61,477 bases of DNA from contig CAIMAQ010000126.1 in the NCBI GenBank assembly GCA_903839035.1, positions 1-61,477 of the forward strand. The letters are read 5' to 3'. The DNA comes from an uncultured Opitutia bacterium (GTDB lineage: Bacteria; Verrucomicrobiota; Verrucomicrobiia; Opitutales; Opitutaceae). Of this stretch, positions 37,617 to 45,244 are shown piece after piece. Every line of letters begins with the position of its first letter. The first letter of the stretch is position 1. The notes below the pieces were generated by a model. It saw nothing but the letters and a program-made list of their open reading frames with translations. It was not told where the DNA came from and made no database searches. The position numbers and the translations under genes were made by a program.

Positions 37617-39584
37617 ATGGACGACCAGCCCGCCAAGGAAAATCCTCCCAAGGATTTCAATAAACTCGATCTGAGCCAGCTTCAGGGATTCAGCTTCGGC
37701 ACCCAGTGGGCCCAAGACAAAACCGGCGCGTCCGACCGACGCGAGTCCGGTGACCGTCCGCCCCGCGAGGGTGGCGACCGCCGGGATGCCCCGCGCGACC
37801 GCCGCGCGTTCCGCAAGCCCGCCGGGCCCATGTCCGGGAACGAGCCCTCCCGTCCGGCCGAAGGTGCGGGCGCCCCGTCCGCCCGCCGCAATTACGGCGG
37901 CGACCGGCCCCAGGGTGGGGAGCGCCGCGAGGGATCGAATTATCCGTCCGACGGCCGCCGGGATGGCCCGGGTGGCGGACGCTATGGCGGCCGCAACGAG
38001 CCCATCGAGCGCGGCCCGTACGAGAGCCCGCACTTCAGCGCGACATTCTACCCCGAGGACACGAGCTTCAATGCGCTCGCAAAGACCATCCGCTCCTCCT
38101 GCCGGACCATCGAGCTGTTCGAGATTGCGCGCACCGTCATCGACAAGCTCGACCGCTTTGTCGTCGTGCTCACGCGCAAGCCCGCCGCGGCCGACACCCG
38201 GCCCGCGCCGATCTCCATCGCCGTGCCGGACGGCCTGCCGTTCGAGAATGATGACGCGGCCATCGCCCACGTGCTCAGCCAGCACCTCGACAAATTCTTC
38301 GACAAGAGCGACGTGGAGATCGACCCGCCGAAGGGCAATTTCCTGGTGATCAACAAGTGCACGATCACAGGCGAGCTGCTTGGGCCGCCGAATTACCACC
38401 GGTACAACCAGATGGTGCAGCAGCATTTCGCGGCCAAGATTCGCGGCATGTCGCTCGAGGCCTACCGCAACCGCATCGAGACCATCCGCGACCCCGAGGT
38501 CGTGGCGCAATGGCTTGAGAAGATGAAGAAGACCACGCGCTACACGTGGAAGGTTTCCACCAAACCGGCCAAGCCCGCCTCCGCCGAGCCTACGGCGGAC
38601 AGGCCCGCCGCCGCGACGGTAGCTACGACGGACACTGCCCCGGCCGCCCCCGCAGCCGAAGTGACCACGCCTGCGCCGGAATCGGCCAGCCCCGCGCCGG
38701 AAGCGCCCGTGACTGACGCGCCCGTGGCGGAAGCCCCGGCCGCATCCGCAGCGGCCGAGCCTTCCGCCGTCGCTGAAGCTACGGCGGACAAGCCCGCCGC
38801 CCCGGCGTTCGACAATTTCGAGGATGCGCGCACGTACCTCCTGACCCAGGCCCGCGACAAGATCGTGCGCCAGTCCGACTCCGCGCGCTTCCACGGCAAG
38901 ATTGCCGAGTCGCTGCCCGACGGCGAAATCCGCCGCGCCATCGAGGGCGCGCTGGAGCGCCAGCGCCGCTTCCCGCTTGACACCGCCAACGCCCTCCGCG
39001 GCCGCCTGCGCCGCGAGCACTTCACGATCTTCAAGAAGGGCTCGAAGGGCGTCTCCTATGTTTGCGCGGTGAAGCGCAAGTTCCGCGTGCCCGGCCAGAC
39101 GTTTGCCGACAGCATCGGCGCGCTCATCTCGTTCATCGAGGCGCACCCGATGATCAAGGCGAGCGAGCTCGCGACGAAATTCCTCGGCATCAAGGTGCCG
39201 GCGAAGCCCCCGGCCGCCCCGGCATCCGTGGCCGAGTCCACCGCGCCCGCGGTCGAAGCGGCTGCCGCCGAGCCCACCCTCACGATCGAAGAGCGCACGA
39301 AGCTCTCCCGGATGCAGGGTGACCTGCGCTGGCTTGTGACCGAGGGCTATGTGACCGAGTTCATCGACGGCCGCGTGTTTGCGTCGCCGCCGATTGCCGA
39401 GGCCCGCAAGAAAGAGGCGGAGACCGAGGAGAACGACCCGGAGAACTTCCCTGAGGTCCCCACGGCCTCCACGGCGCCGTTTGAAGCCAAGCCGGCCGAG
39501 GCTGCACCCGCGCCCCAGGCTTCGGAAACTCCGAGTCCGGCTCCTGCGCCCGCCGCGGAACCGACACCCCCGGCCACGAATTGA
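37617..39584 (+). CDS. Low-complexity conserved protein of unknown function
   Basis: This 655-residue protein has a disordered Arg/Gly/Asp-rich part (about 30-135). A folded region at 138-320 includes the conserved stretches SATFYPEDTSFNALAKTIRSSC and NKCTITGELLGPPNYHRYNQMVQQHFAAKIRG. An Ala-Pro-rich linker (about 320-400) precedes a helical region (400-540) with KIVRQSDSARFHGKIAESLPDGEIRRAIEGALERQRRFP, and a second Ala-Pro tail ends the protein. No family was recognised. The ATG at 37617 (MDDQPAKENPPKD) was preferred. Two copies of a short palindromic motif lie in the linker (see repeats). It ends 14 bp before the thioesterase start. Confidence 0.7.
   Translation: MDDQPAKENPPKDFNKLDLSQLQGFSFGTQWAQDKTGASDRRESGDRPPREGGDRRDAPRDRRAFRKPAGPMSGNEPSRPAEGAGAPSARRNYGGDRPQGGERREGSNYPSDGRRDGPGGGRYGGRNEPIERGPYESPHFSATFYPEDTSFNALAKTIRSSCRTIELFEIARTVIDKLDRFVVVLTRKPAAADTRPAPISIAVPDGLPFENDDAAIAHVLSQHLDKFFDKSDVEIDPPKGNFLVINKCTITGELLGPPNYHRYNQMVQQHFAAKIRGMSLEAYRNRIETIRDPEVVAQWLEKMKKTTRYTWKVSTKPAKPASAEPTADRPAAATVATTDTAPAAPAAEVTTPAPESASPAPEAPVTDAPVAEAPAASAAAEPSAVAEATADKPAAPAFDNFEDARTYLLTQARDKIVRQSDSARFHGKIAESLPDGEIRRAIEGALERQRRFPLDTANALRGRLRREHFTIFKKGSKGVSYVCAVKRKFRVPGQTFADSIGALISFIEAHPMIKASELATKFLGIKVPAKPPAAPASVAESTAPAVEAAAAEPTLTIEERTKLSRMQGDLRWLVTEGYVTEFIDGRVFASPPIAEARKKEAETEENDPENFPEVPTASTAPFEAKPAEAAPAPQASETPSPAPAPAAEPTPPATN
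38580..38599 (+). repeat. Short palindrome copy 1 in the linker of the 37617 gene
   Basis: TCCGCCG (38580-38586) pairs with CGGCGGA (38593-38599) with a 6-nt loop. It looks like a shortened copy of the motif at 38763-38788 and codes SAEPTADRPA within the Ala-Pro linker. Confidence 0.55.
38761..38792 (+). repeat. Short palindrome copy 2 in the linker of the 37617 gene
   Basis: TCCGCCGT (38763-38770) pairs with ACGGCGGA (38781-38788) around a 10-nt loop. Similar 30-nt palindromes occur widely in other bacterial genomes as dispersed repeats; here it is in frame and codes PSAVAEATADK. Confidence 0.6.
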
Positions 39585-39598
39585 ACCGGGCGCCACTC

Positions 39599-40051
39599 AT
39601 GCGTCCGATTCCCTCCCTAGCGGAAATTGAGGCCTACCTGCACAAGCACATCCCGCTGTCCGCGGGCATGGGCATCAGCGTGGTGGCGTGTGATGCGTCC
39701 GGCGTGACGTTGCGCGCCCCGCTGGCGCCCAACATCAACCATCATTCCACCGTGTTTGGGGGCAGTACGTCGGCGGTGGGTATTTTGTCGGCGTGGACCT
39801 GGCTGCACTTTGCGCTGCGCTCGGCCGGGCACACCTCGCGGCTCGTTATCCAGCGCAACACCGTGGATTACCTCGCGCCGATCAAGCGGGATTTTGAGGC
39901 GCGCTGCACCGGGATGGCGGCGGCGCAATTCGAGGAATTTCTCCGCACGCTTGGCCGCTACGGCAAGGCCCGGGCATCGCTCACCGCAGTGCTCACCTGC
40001 GAGGGTGAAAAAGTCGCCGTGTTTGCGGGCGACTACGTGGCGGCGCGCTAA
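39599..40051 (+). CDS. Thioesterase-domain protein (YiiD C-terminal-like hotdog)
   Basis: This 150-residue hotdog-fold protein resembles the C-terminal putative thioesterase domain of YiiD. Family features are IPLSAGMGISVVACDASGVTLRAPLAPNINHHSTVFGGSTSAVGILSAWTWLHF (near 15-70) and TVDYLAPIKRDFEARC. The conserved N-H-H-x-T-x-F-G-G stretch would form the active pocket. Start choice: the ATG at 39599 (MRPIPSLAEIEAY) was preferred to a TTG at 39581. Substrate unknown. It follows the low-complexity protein by 14 bp and faces tsaE across about 30 bp. Confidence 0.85.
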   Translation: MRPIPSLAEIEAYLHKHIPLSAGMGISVVACDASGVTLRAPLAPNINHHSTVFGGSTSAVGILSAWTWLHFALRSAGHTSRLVIQRNTVDYLAPIKRDFEARCTGMAAAQFEEFLRTLGRYGKARASLTAVLTCEGEKVAVFAGDYVAAR

Positions 40052-40084
40052 AGACCGCGGTCGGGCCACAAAGCCCGCGCTGGA

Positions 40085-40534
40085 TCACCGCAATCTCAGC
40101 GTGTGCCGTTCGTCCGCGGCGATGCCGAGGTCGAGCTGCAGGGCGCCAGGAGGCAGCCAGCCGGAAATTTTCTCCGGCCACTCGACGGCGAGACACCAGG
40201 GCGACACGAGAAAGTCCTCGAGCAGCAGATCCTCGACCTGCTTCGGGTGGTCGAGCCGGTAGGCGTCGAGATGGATCAAGGTGCGCCCACCCGCATCGCG
40301 GGCGTGATGCACCGTGTAGATGTTGAACGTGGGACTGGTAACGGGCTCGGTGATGCCGAAGCCGCGCGCCAGTCCTTGCACGAAGGTGGTCTTGCCGACG
40401 CCCAGGTTGCCATGCAGCGCGAGCGTGGTGTCGGGCGGCAGTGCCGCGGCGAGTTGGGCCGCGAATGCCTGGGTCTCGGCGGCGGACGCCGTCGTCACGC
40501 CGGCCCGGAGTTTAGCGAAGATGCTCGTAGCCAC
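40085..40534 (-). CDS. tsaE: tRNA threonylcarbamoyladenosine biosynthesis protein TsaE
   Basis: This 149-residue P-loop ATPase supports the TsaB-TsaD complex in making t6A37 in tRNA. Walker A is LHGNLGVGKTTFVQGLARGFG near residue 41; the family stretch VTSPTFNIYTVHH follows, then IHLDAYRLDHPKQVEDLLLEDFL near 94 and CLAVEWPEKISGWLPPGAL near 120. The GTG at 40534 (VATSIFAKLRAG) was chosen; it overlaps the thiL 3' end by 23 bp in another frame and gives a normal length. It is the last gene of the pyrR-tsaE run. Confidence 0.93.
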   Translation of the reverse strand: MATSIFAKLRAGVTTASAAETQAFAAQLAAALPPDTTLALHGNLGVGKTTFVQGLARGFGITEPVTSPTFNIYTVHHARDAGGRTLIHLDAYRLDHPKQVEDLLLEDFLVSPWCLAVEWPEKISGWLPPGALQLDLGIAADERHTLRLR

Positions 40535-41441
40535 GGTAGTCGTCGAGGTTGAGCGATCCGGCGGGCAACGCATTTGTCCGCACAAAGCGCCCGAGGCAGG
40601 AGAGCCGCGTGCGCGGGAAGACCCTCCGCCATGCCCGTTCGAAGGCCCGGCGATCACGGCCTGCGCCCAGCGCGAATACGAGTTCGTAGTCCTCCCCGTC
40701 GCTCAGGGCCGCGGCGACGGTGCTGCCGGGGCGACAGGGCAGGGTGGTGGGATCAAGGCCGGGCACGGCGCCACGGGGCGTCAACGCGTGCAGGTCCTTC
40801 GCAAGGCCGTCGCTCACGTCCATCATGGCGTGAACACCCGCCTGCCGCGCGAGCCAGGCACCCTCGGCGAGGCGCGGGGTGAATTGGTAGTGATGCCGGC
40901 TGCGGAGACTGCCGCCGAGCGTGCCCGTGACGTAAATCCAGTCGCCCACGCGTGAGCCGGTGCGGGTGACGACCCGCGGACCGGCGGCCTGGCCCAGCAG
41001 GGTGAGGCTGGCCGCGACGATTCCATCGGCCTGGGCGAGGTCGCCGCCGACGATGGGCACGCGGTAGCGGCGGGCACTGGCGGCGAGTCCGCGGTAGAAT
41101 TGCTCGAGCCATTTCCGACTCACGCGGGCGTCCAGCGTCAGCGCGAGCACGGCGGCGGTGGGCCGGCCACCCATGGCGGCGAGGTCGCTGAGGTTGCGCT
41201 TGAGCAGTTTCGCGCCGACGGCGCGGGGCGGCACGGCGTCGTTGAAATGCCGGCCGTAGATGACGGGATCCACTGTGATAAGCTGCCGGCCGCGCGTCGC
41301 GGGCAGCACGGCGCAGTCGTCACCGATGCCGAACGGCGAGCGCGGCGACGCGGTCCCAAGCCAGCGGCGGATGGCGGCGAGGAGCTTTTCCTCACCCCAG
41401 GCCGAGACGGAATCCGCGTAATTCTTGGTGAAGGGATGCAC
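40512..41441 (-). CDS. thiL: Thiamine-monophosphate kinase
   Basis: This 309-residue ThiL phosphorylates thiamine monophosphate to the diphosphate. The metal-nucleotide site GIGDDCAVLPATRGRQLITVDPV lies near residue 38, and LLKRNLSDLAAMGGRPTAAVLAL near 77. VPIVGGDLAQADGIVAASLTLLG is near 132 and MMDVSDGLAKDLHALT near 208. The long arm near 255 contains LSDGEDYELVFALG. It lies in the pyrimidine run between the CPBP protease gene and tsaE. In other bacteria thiL often neighbours tsaE, which supports co-transcription. Confidence 0.94.
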   Translation of the reverse strand: MHPFTKNYADSVSAWGEEKLLAAIRRWLGTASPRSPFGIGDDCAVLPATRGRQLITVDPVIYGRHFNDAVPPRAVGAKLLKRNLSDLAAMGGRPTAAVLALTLDARVSRKWLEQFYRGLAASARRYRVPIVGGDLAQADGIVAASLTLLGQAAGPRVVTRTGSRVGDWIYVTGTLGGSLRSRHHYQFTPRLAEGAWLARQAGVHAMMDVSDGLAKDLHALTPRGAVPGLDPTTLPCRPGSTVAAALSDGEDYELVFALGAGRDRRAFERAWRRVFPRTRLSCLGRFVRTNALPAGSLNLDDYRGYEHLR

Positions 41442-41448
41442 CGCTAGT

Positions 41449-42255
41449 TCACGAATCCACGCCGGCGAGCACGAGCAGGGCGGCGTTCAGGTTGAACAAG
41501 GCGTGGGCGACCATGGTGGTGCCGATGTTGCCGGTCCGCTCGTAGGCGAGGGAGAAAACCACGGCGAGGGTCACGAGCGGCACGAAGCTGCCCACGTCGA
41601 GGTGGAGCATCGCGAACAACACGGCCGGCAGCAGCAGGGCGATCCAGCGTTTGGACCGGGTCCGCAGGTAGCGGAAGAAACCCGCCCGGAAGATCAATTC
41701 CTCGCTGAGGGGGGCGACCAGGATGGCGACGGACACCAGGGTGACCTTCAGGCCGAGGGAGTCGGTGTGGCGTAGCAGCTCGATCGAATCCTGAGGTTTG
41801 ATCGGGTAGTGGACGACCTTGAGCAGGAGCTGCCACACGAGGCTGACCGCGGTGAGAACCGGCAGGGAAATCAGGAACGTCGCCACGCCGGAAGCCAGCG
41901 CCCCAGGCAGGGTGAGCACTAGGCGCGCCTGCGCCCGGGCGAAGGCAAACCGGTAGACCACCATGCCGAGGAGCATGCCGCCATGCAGCCCCGCGGTGCC
42001 GAGAATGAGCTGATGCGCCGTGTCACTCGGGTGATATTTGAGGTACAGGCCGACGCTGTATTCGCCCACCAGCCCGCCGAGGATGACGAGCCAGATAAAC
42101 AGGAAGAAGTCGCTCAGGGAAACGTCCCAGGCGGGCAGCAGCGCGGGTTTCGTGCGGGCGACCGGGCCCAGTCCCTGGCGCCACAGCAGCACCAAGCCGC
42201 CAAGGAGCAGCACGAATTCAATCGCGAGGACAGTGGACGTGGCGGACAAAGGCAT
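41449..42255 (-). CDS. CPBP family intramembrane metalloprotease
   Basis: This 268-residue integral membrane protein with about seven helices carries the CAAX/bacteriocin-processing (CPBP, ABI) motifs. VAPLSEELIFRAGFFRYLRTRS holds the paired Glu motif (EExxxR), FAMLHLD the second (FxxxH), and MVAHALFNLNAA the third. Members cleave or modify prenylated or bacteriocin-like peptides; the substrate here is unknown. The ATG at 42255 (MPLSATSTVLAIEFVL) was chosen; a TTG at 42312 would start only 10 bp after pyrC. It sits between pyrC and thiL. Confidence 0.88.
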   Translation of the reverse strand: MPLSATSTVLAIEFVLLLGGLVLLWRQGLGPVARTKPALLPAWDVSLSDFFLFIWLVILGGLVGEYSVGLYLKYHPSDTAHQLILGTAGLHGGMLLGMVVYRFAFARAQARLVLTLPGALASGVATFLISLPVLTAVSLVWQLLLKVVHYPIKPQDSIELLRHTDSLGLKVTLVSVAILVAPLSEELIFRAGFFRYLRTRSKRWIALLLPAVLFAMLHLDVGSFVPLVTLAVVFSLAYERTGNIGTTMVAHALFNLNAALLVLAGVDS

Positions 42256-42321
42256 CCCGATGAGTGCGGAGGAAAACCGCGGGGCGCGCAACGCCAACCC
42301 CGCGATGGGCAACCCTTCGGG

Positions 42322-43614
42322 TTAAACCGTGATTTGCCCGTTCGCGAAGACCACCCGGCCGTCCACGATCGTGGTCTTGACCCGGCCGGTGAGCTTCTGG
42401 CCGTGCCAGGGGGAGTTGCTGGACTTGCTGAAGCCGGTCTTGGCGTCGTAGGTCCACGTCTCGTTCGGGTCAAAGAGGCAGACATCGGCGGCGGCGCCGG
42501 CGGCGAGCGTGCCGGCGGGCAGGCCGAGGATGCGGGCGCCCCGATGGGTCAGGAGGTCGATGACCTGGCTGAGCTGGAACTTGCTGCGGCGCACGAGCAC
42601 ATCGAGCGACACGGCGAGGGACGTCTCGAGGCCGAGGATGCCGTTGGGGGCGTAGTCGAACTCCTTGTCCTTCTCGTAGTCGGTGTGCGGCGCGTGGTCG
42701 GTCGAGATGCAGTCGAGGGTGCCGTCGCGGAGGCCGGCGATGAGTGCGCGGCGGTCGGCCTCGGTGCGCAGCGGCGGGTTCATCTTGAAGTTCGTGTCGT
42801 AGGTCGCGAGCGACTCCTCGGTAAGCGCGAGATGGTGCGGCGTGGCCTCGGCGGTGATCTTCACGCCGCGGGACTTGGCGCGGCGGATGATGCCGACGGA
42901 GTAGCGCGACGAGATGTGCTGCAGGTGGATGTGCGCACCGGTGTATTCCGAGAGGATGACGTTGCGGGCGACGATGATGTCCTCGGCGGCGTGCGGCCAG
43001 CCGCGCAGGCCCAGGCGGGTGGAGACGGTGCCCTCGTTCATCACGGAGCCCTGCGTGAGGGCGGCGTCCTGGCAGTGGTCCATGATCGGCAGGTTGAACA
43101 TCTTGGCGTACTCGCAGGCGCGGCGCATGAGCTCGTTGCTCTGCACGCAGTCGCCGTCGTCGGTGAGGGCGACGATGCCGGCGCGCTTGAGCGAGCCGAA
43201 GGGCGCGAGGTGGGTGCCCTTCATGCCGACGGTGATGCAGCCGGTGGGGAGGACCTTGATGACGGCGTCGCGGCGGGCGGCGTCGTTGATGAACTGGATG
43301 GTGCCGGCGTTGTCCGCGACAGGCGCGGTGTTGGGCATGCAGACGACGGTGGTGAAACCTCCGGCGGCGGCGGCGCGGGAGCCGGTGCCGATGGTTTCCT
43401 TGTGCGTCTGGCCGGGTTCGCGGAAATGGACGTGGATGTCGACGAGGCCGGGGCAGGCAACGAGACCCTTGGCGTCGATGACGGTCGCCGCCTTTTTCGC
43501 CGCGGCGGAGAGGGAGGGGACCAGCCGGCCGTCGGTGATGAAGAGGTCACCCACGCCATTGCGCTTGGCGGCGGGGTCGATGACGCGGGCGGAGCGGATC
43601 CAGAGGGAGGGCAT
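42322..43614 (-). CDS. pyrC: Dihydroorotase (class I)
   Basis: This 430-residue dihydroorotase hydrolyses dihydroorotate ring formation steps in pyrimidine synthesis. The metal-binding motif DIHVHFREPGQTHKETI lies near residue 60. The carboxylated-Lys region, NLPIMDHCQDAAL, is near 175; IHLQHISSRYSVGIIR near 231; and ISTDHAPHTDYEKD near 303. The ATG at 43614 (MPSLWIRSARVID) is the family start; the frame upstream is an extension without family similarity. It lies 11 bp after pyrB, within the pyrR-pyrB-pyrC order typical of regulated pyrimidine operons. Confidence 0.95.
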   Translation of the reverse strand: MPSLWIRSARVIDPAAKRNGVGDLFITDGRLVPSLSAAAKKAATVIDAKGLVACPGLVDIHVHFREPGQTHKETIGTGSRAAAAGGFTTVVCMPNTAPVADNAGTIQFINDAARRDAVIKVLPTGCITVGMKGTHLAPFGSLKRAGIVALTDDGDCVQSNELMRRACEYAKMFNLPIMDHCQDAALTQGSVMNEGTVSTRLGLRGWPHAAEDIIVARNVILSEYTGAHIHLQHISSRYSVGIIRRAKSRGVKITAEATPHHLALTEESLATYDTNFKMNPPLRTEADRRALIAGLRDGTLDCISTDHAPHTDYEKDKEFDYAPNGILGLETSLAVSLDVLVRRSKFQLSQVIDLLTHRGARILGLPAGTLAAGAAADVCLFDPNETWTYDAKTGFSKSSNSPWHGQKLTGRVKTTIVDGRVVFANGQITV

Positions 43615-43625
43615 CGGGAAGGGGA

Positions 43626-44579
43626 TTAGCGCGGGTCGGCGCCGGAGTAGACGTTTTCGGGCTGGCCGCCGGAGCAGAGGTAGAGCACGGCCATGCGGAT
43701 CGCGATGCCGTTGGTCACCTGCTCGAGGATCACGCTGCGCTCGCCGTCGGCGAGCTCGCTGTCGATCTCGACGCCGCGGTTGATCGGGCCGGGGTGCATG
43801 ATGATGGCCTTGGGGTTGAGCCACGAGGCGCGGGTCTTGTTGAGGCCGAACATGCTGGTGTATTCGCCCAGCGAGGGGAAATGCCCGCTGGCCTGGCGCT
43901 CGTGCTGGATGCGGAGCAGCATCACGACCTCGGCGTCGGCGAGGGCGGACTTGAGGTCGTGGGACACCTTTACGCCGAGGTCGGTGAACCAGTGCGGCAC
44001 GAGGGTGGACGGGCCAACAAGGGTGACGGCGGCGCCCATCTTGGTGAGGGCATGAATGTTGGAGCGGGCGACGCGGCTGAAGAGGATGTCGCCGAGGATG
44101 ACGACCTTGCGGCCCTTCAGTTTCCCGAGGTGCTCCTTCATCGTGAACGTGTCGAGGAGGCCCTGCGTGGGATGCTCGTGCGCACCGTCGCCGGCGTTGA
44201 TGACCGGGATGTGGAGGATTTTGGAGAGGTAAAGCGGCGAGCCGGCGGCGGCGTGGCGGATGACAATCATGTCGGCCTGCAGCGCCTGGATGTTCTGCAC
44301 GGTGTCGCGGAGGGTCTCCCCCTTGGTCGTGCTGGAGGACGAGCCGTCGAGCGAGATGACGTCCGCGCTGAGGCGCTTGGCGGCCATGTCGAAGGCCATG
44401 CGGGTGCGGGTGCTGGGCTCGAGGAAGAGGTTGACGATGGTCTTGCCGCGGAGGGCGGGGACTTTTTTCACGCTGCGCCCGAGCGTGCGTTTGAAGGCGA
44501 CGGCGGTGGCGTGGATCTGTTCGATCTCGGCGAGGGAGAGTTCCTCCAGGGTGAGCAGGTGCTGGCGCGTCCAGGGCAT
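43626..44579 (-). CDS. pyrB: Aspartate carbamoyltransferase, catalytic subunit
   Basis: This 317-residue ATCase makes carbamoyl-aspartate. The carbamoyl-phosphate site VNLFLEPSTRTRMAFDMAAKRL (near residue 49), with the S-T-R-T-R motif, is clear, as are SSSSTTKGETLRDTVQNIQ (near 79), INAGDGAHEHPTQGLLD (near 128) and IMHPGPINRGVEID (near 264). No regulatory chain (PyrI) gene is beside it; regulation may be via PyrR instead. It lies 16 bp after pyrR, with part of a heptamer array in between. Confidence 0.96.
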   Translation of the reverse strand: MPWTRQHLLTLEELSLAEIEQIHATAVAFKRTLGRSVKKVPALRGKTIVNLFLEPSTRTRMAFDMAAKRLSADVISLDGSSSSTTKGETLRDTVQNIQALQADMIVIRHAAAGSPLYLSKILHIPVINAGDGAHEHPTQGLLDTFTMKEHLGKLKGRKVVILGDILFSRVARSNIHALTKMGAAVTLVGPSTLVPHWFTDLGVKVSHDLKSALADAEVVMLLRIQHERQASGHFPSLGEYTSMFGLNKTRASWLNPKAIIMHPGPINRGVEIDSELADGERSVILEQVTNGIAIRMAVLYLCSGGQPENVYSGADPR

Positions 44580-44581
44580 TG

Positions 44582-44619
44582 GGGGATTTGCGATTTTAAA
44601 ATTTCGATTTTCGATTGGG
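44582..44619. repeat. Single-arm heptamer array forming the pyrR 3' end
   Basis: Four phased heptamers (44589-44616: TGCGATT, TTAAAAT, TTCGATT, TTCGATT) are flanked by G-runs. They lie between pyrB and pyrR and run into pyrR, whose last residues NRKSKF and stop codon (44596-44598) are encoded by the array. No matching opposite arm is visible nearby. Confidence 0.7.
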
Positions 44620-45150
44620 CAGCACGTTCACAGCGTCTTGCTTCGGGTTCTTGGGATCAAGCGTGACGACGACCTTTTCATCCGGGCCCGCCTTCACGGT
44701 CAGGCCGGTGTAGTCGGCGGCCACGGGCAGGAGCCGGCCGCCGCGGTCCACGAGGACGGCGAGCTCGACCTTGGTGGGCCGGCCGTGGTCGAAGAGCTCG
44801 TCGAGGGCGGCCTTCACGGTGCGGCCGGAGAACAGGACGTCATCCACGAGGATGACCATCGCGCCGTGGACATCGGCGGGGATATGGGTGGGGGCGAACT
44901 CCTTCGGGATGGGGTGGCGGCCGATGTCGTCGCGGTGGAAGGAGATATCGAGCGTGCCGCAGACGGCACGCGGGCCATGGGCGCTGGGTGAGAGGCGATC
45001 GGCCAGGCGCCGGGCCAGGGCGACGCCGCCGTTGGCGATACCGAGGAGCAGAAGGTTTTTTTCACCCGCGTGGCGGGCGGAAATGGCCGCGGCCAGCCGC
45101 TCAATCGCAGCGTGGATTTCCCCGGAACCAATGGTCTTTGGCGTGGCCAC
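44596..45150 (-). CDS. pyrR: Bifunctional pyr operon regulator / uracil phosphoribosyltransferase PyrR
   Basis: This 184-residue PyrR-type phosphoribosyltransferase has the PRPP-binding motif MVILVDDVLFSGRTVKAALDEL near residue 105 and the family stretch LLLLGIANGGVALARRLADRL near 30. DISFHRDDIGRHPI lies between them. The GTG at 45150 (VATPKTIGSGEIHAAI) gives the usual length; earlier codons are not conserved. It heads the pyrB-pyrC run as in operons where PyrR controls transcription by RNA binding. No attenuator was found in the short leader, so such control here is unproven. Its C-terminal residues come from the heptamer array. Confidence 0.93.
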   Translation of the reverse strand: MATPKTIGSGEIHAAIERLAAAISARHAGEKNLLLLGIANGGVALARRLADRLSPSAHGPRAVCGTLDISFHRDDIGRHPIPKEFAPTHIPADVHGAMVILVDDVLFSGRTVKAALDELFDHGRPTKVELAVLVDRGGRLLPVAADYTGLTVKAGPDEKVVVTLDPKNPKQDAVNVLPNRKSKF

Positions 45151-45191
45151 GAGAACCGGTTCTGAAGCGGAGGAAGGCAAAGGGGAAGGGT

Positions 45192-45223
45192 AAAAAAAAG
45201 ACCGCCCCAAAAATGGGGCGGTC
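45192..45223 (-). terminator. Rho-independent terminator for the S9 peptidase gene
   Basis: A perfect 10-bp GC-rich stem (45200-45209 with 45214-45223) has loop AAAA. On the minus strand it is followed by eight T residues (complement of 45192-45199). It lies 22 bp past the stop of the peptidase gene and just upstream of pyrR. Confidence 0.92.
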
Positions 45224-45244
45224 AGGCAGTGAAGCCGGCCGGGC

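Noticed and set aside
41983..43629. Plus-strand open frame opposite pyrC and the CPBP gene
   Set aside because: Dihydroorotase and CPBP motifs are on the minus strand. The frame is a GC-rich shadow.
45151..45191. PyrR-dependent attenuator upstream of pyrR
   Set aside because: The leader is short. The only strong hairpin (45200-45223) has its T-tract on the minus strand directly after the S9 gene and ends that transcript; no antiterminator or PyrR-binding consensus was seen.
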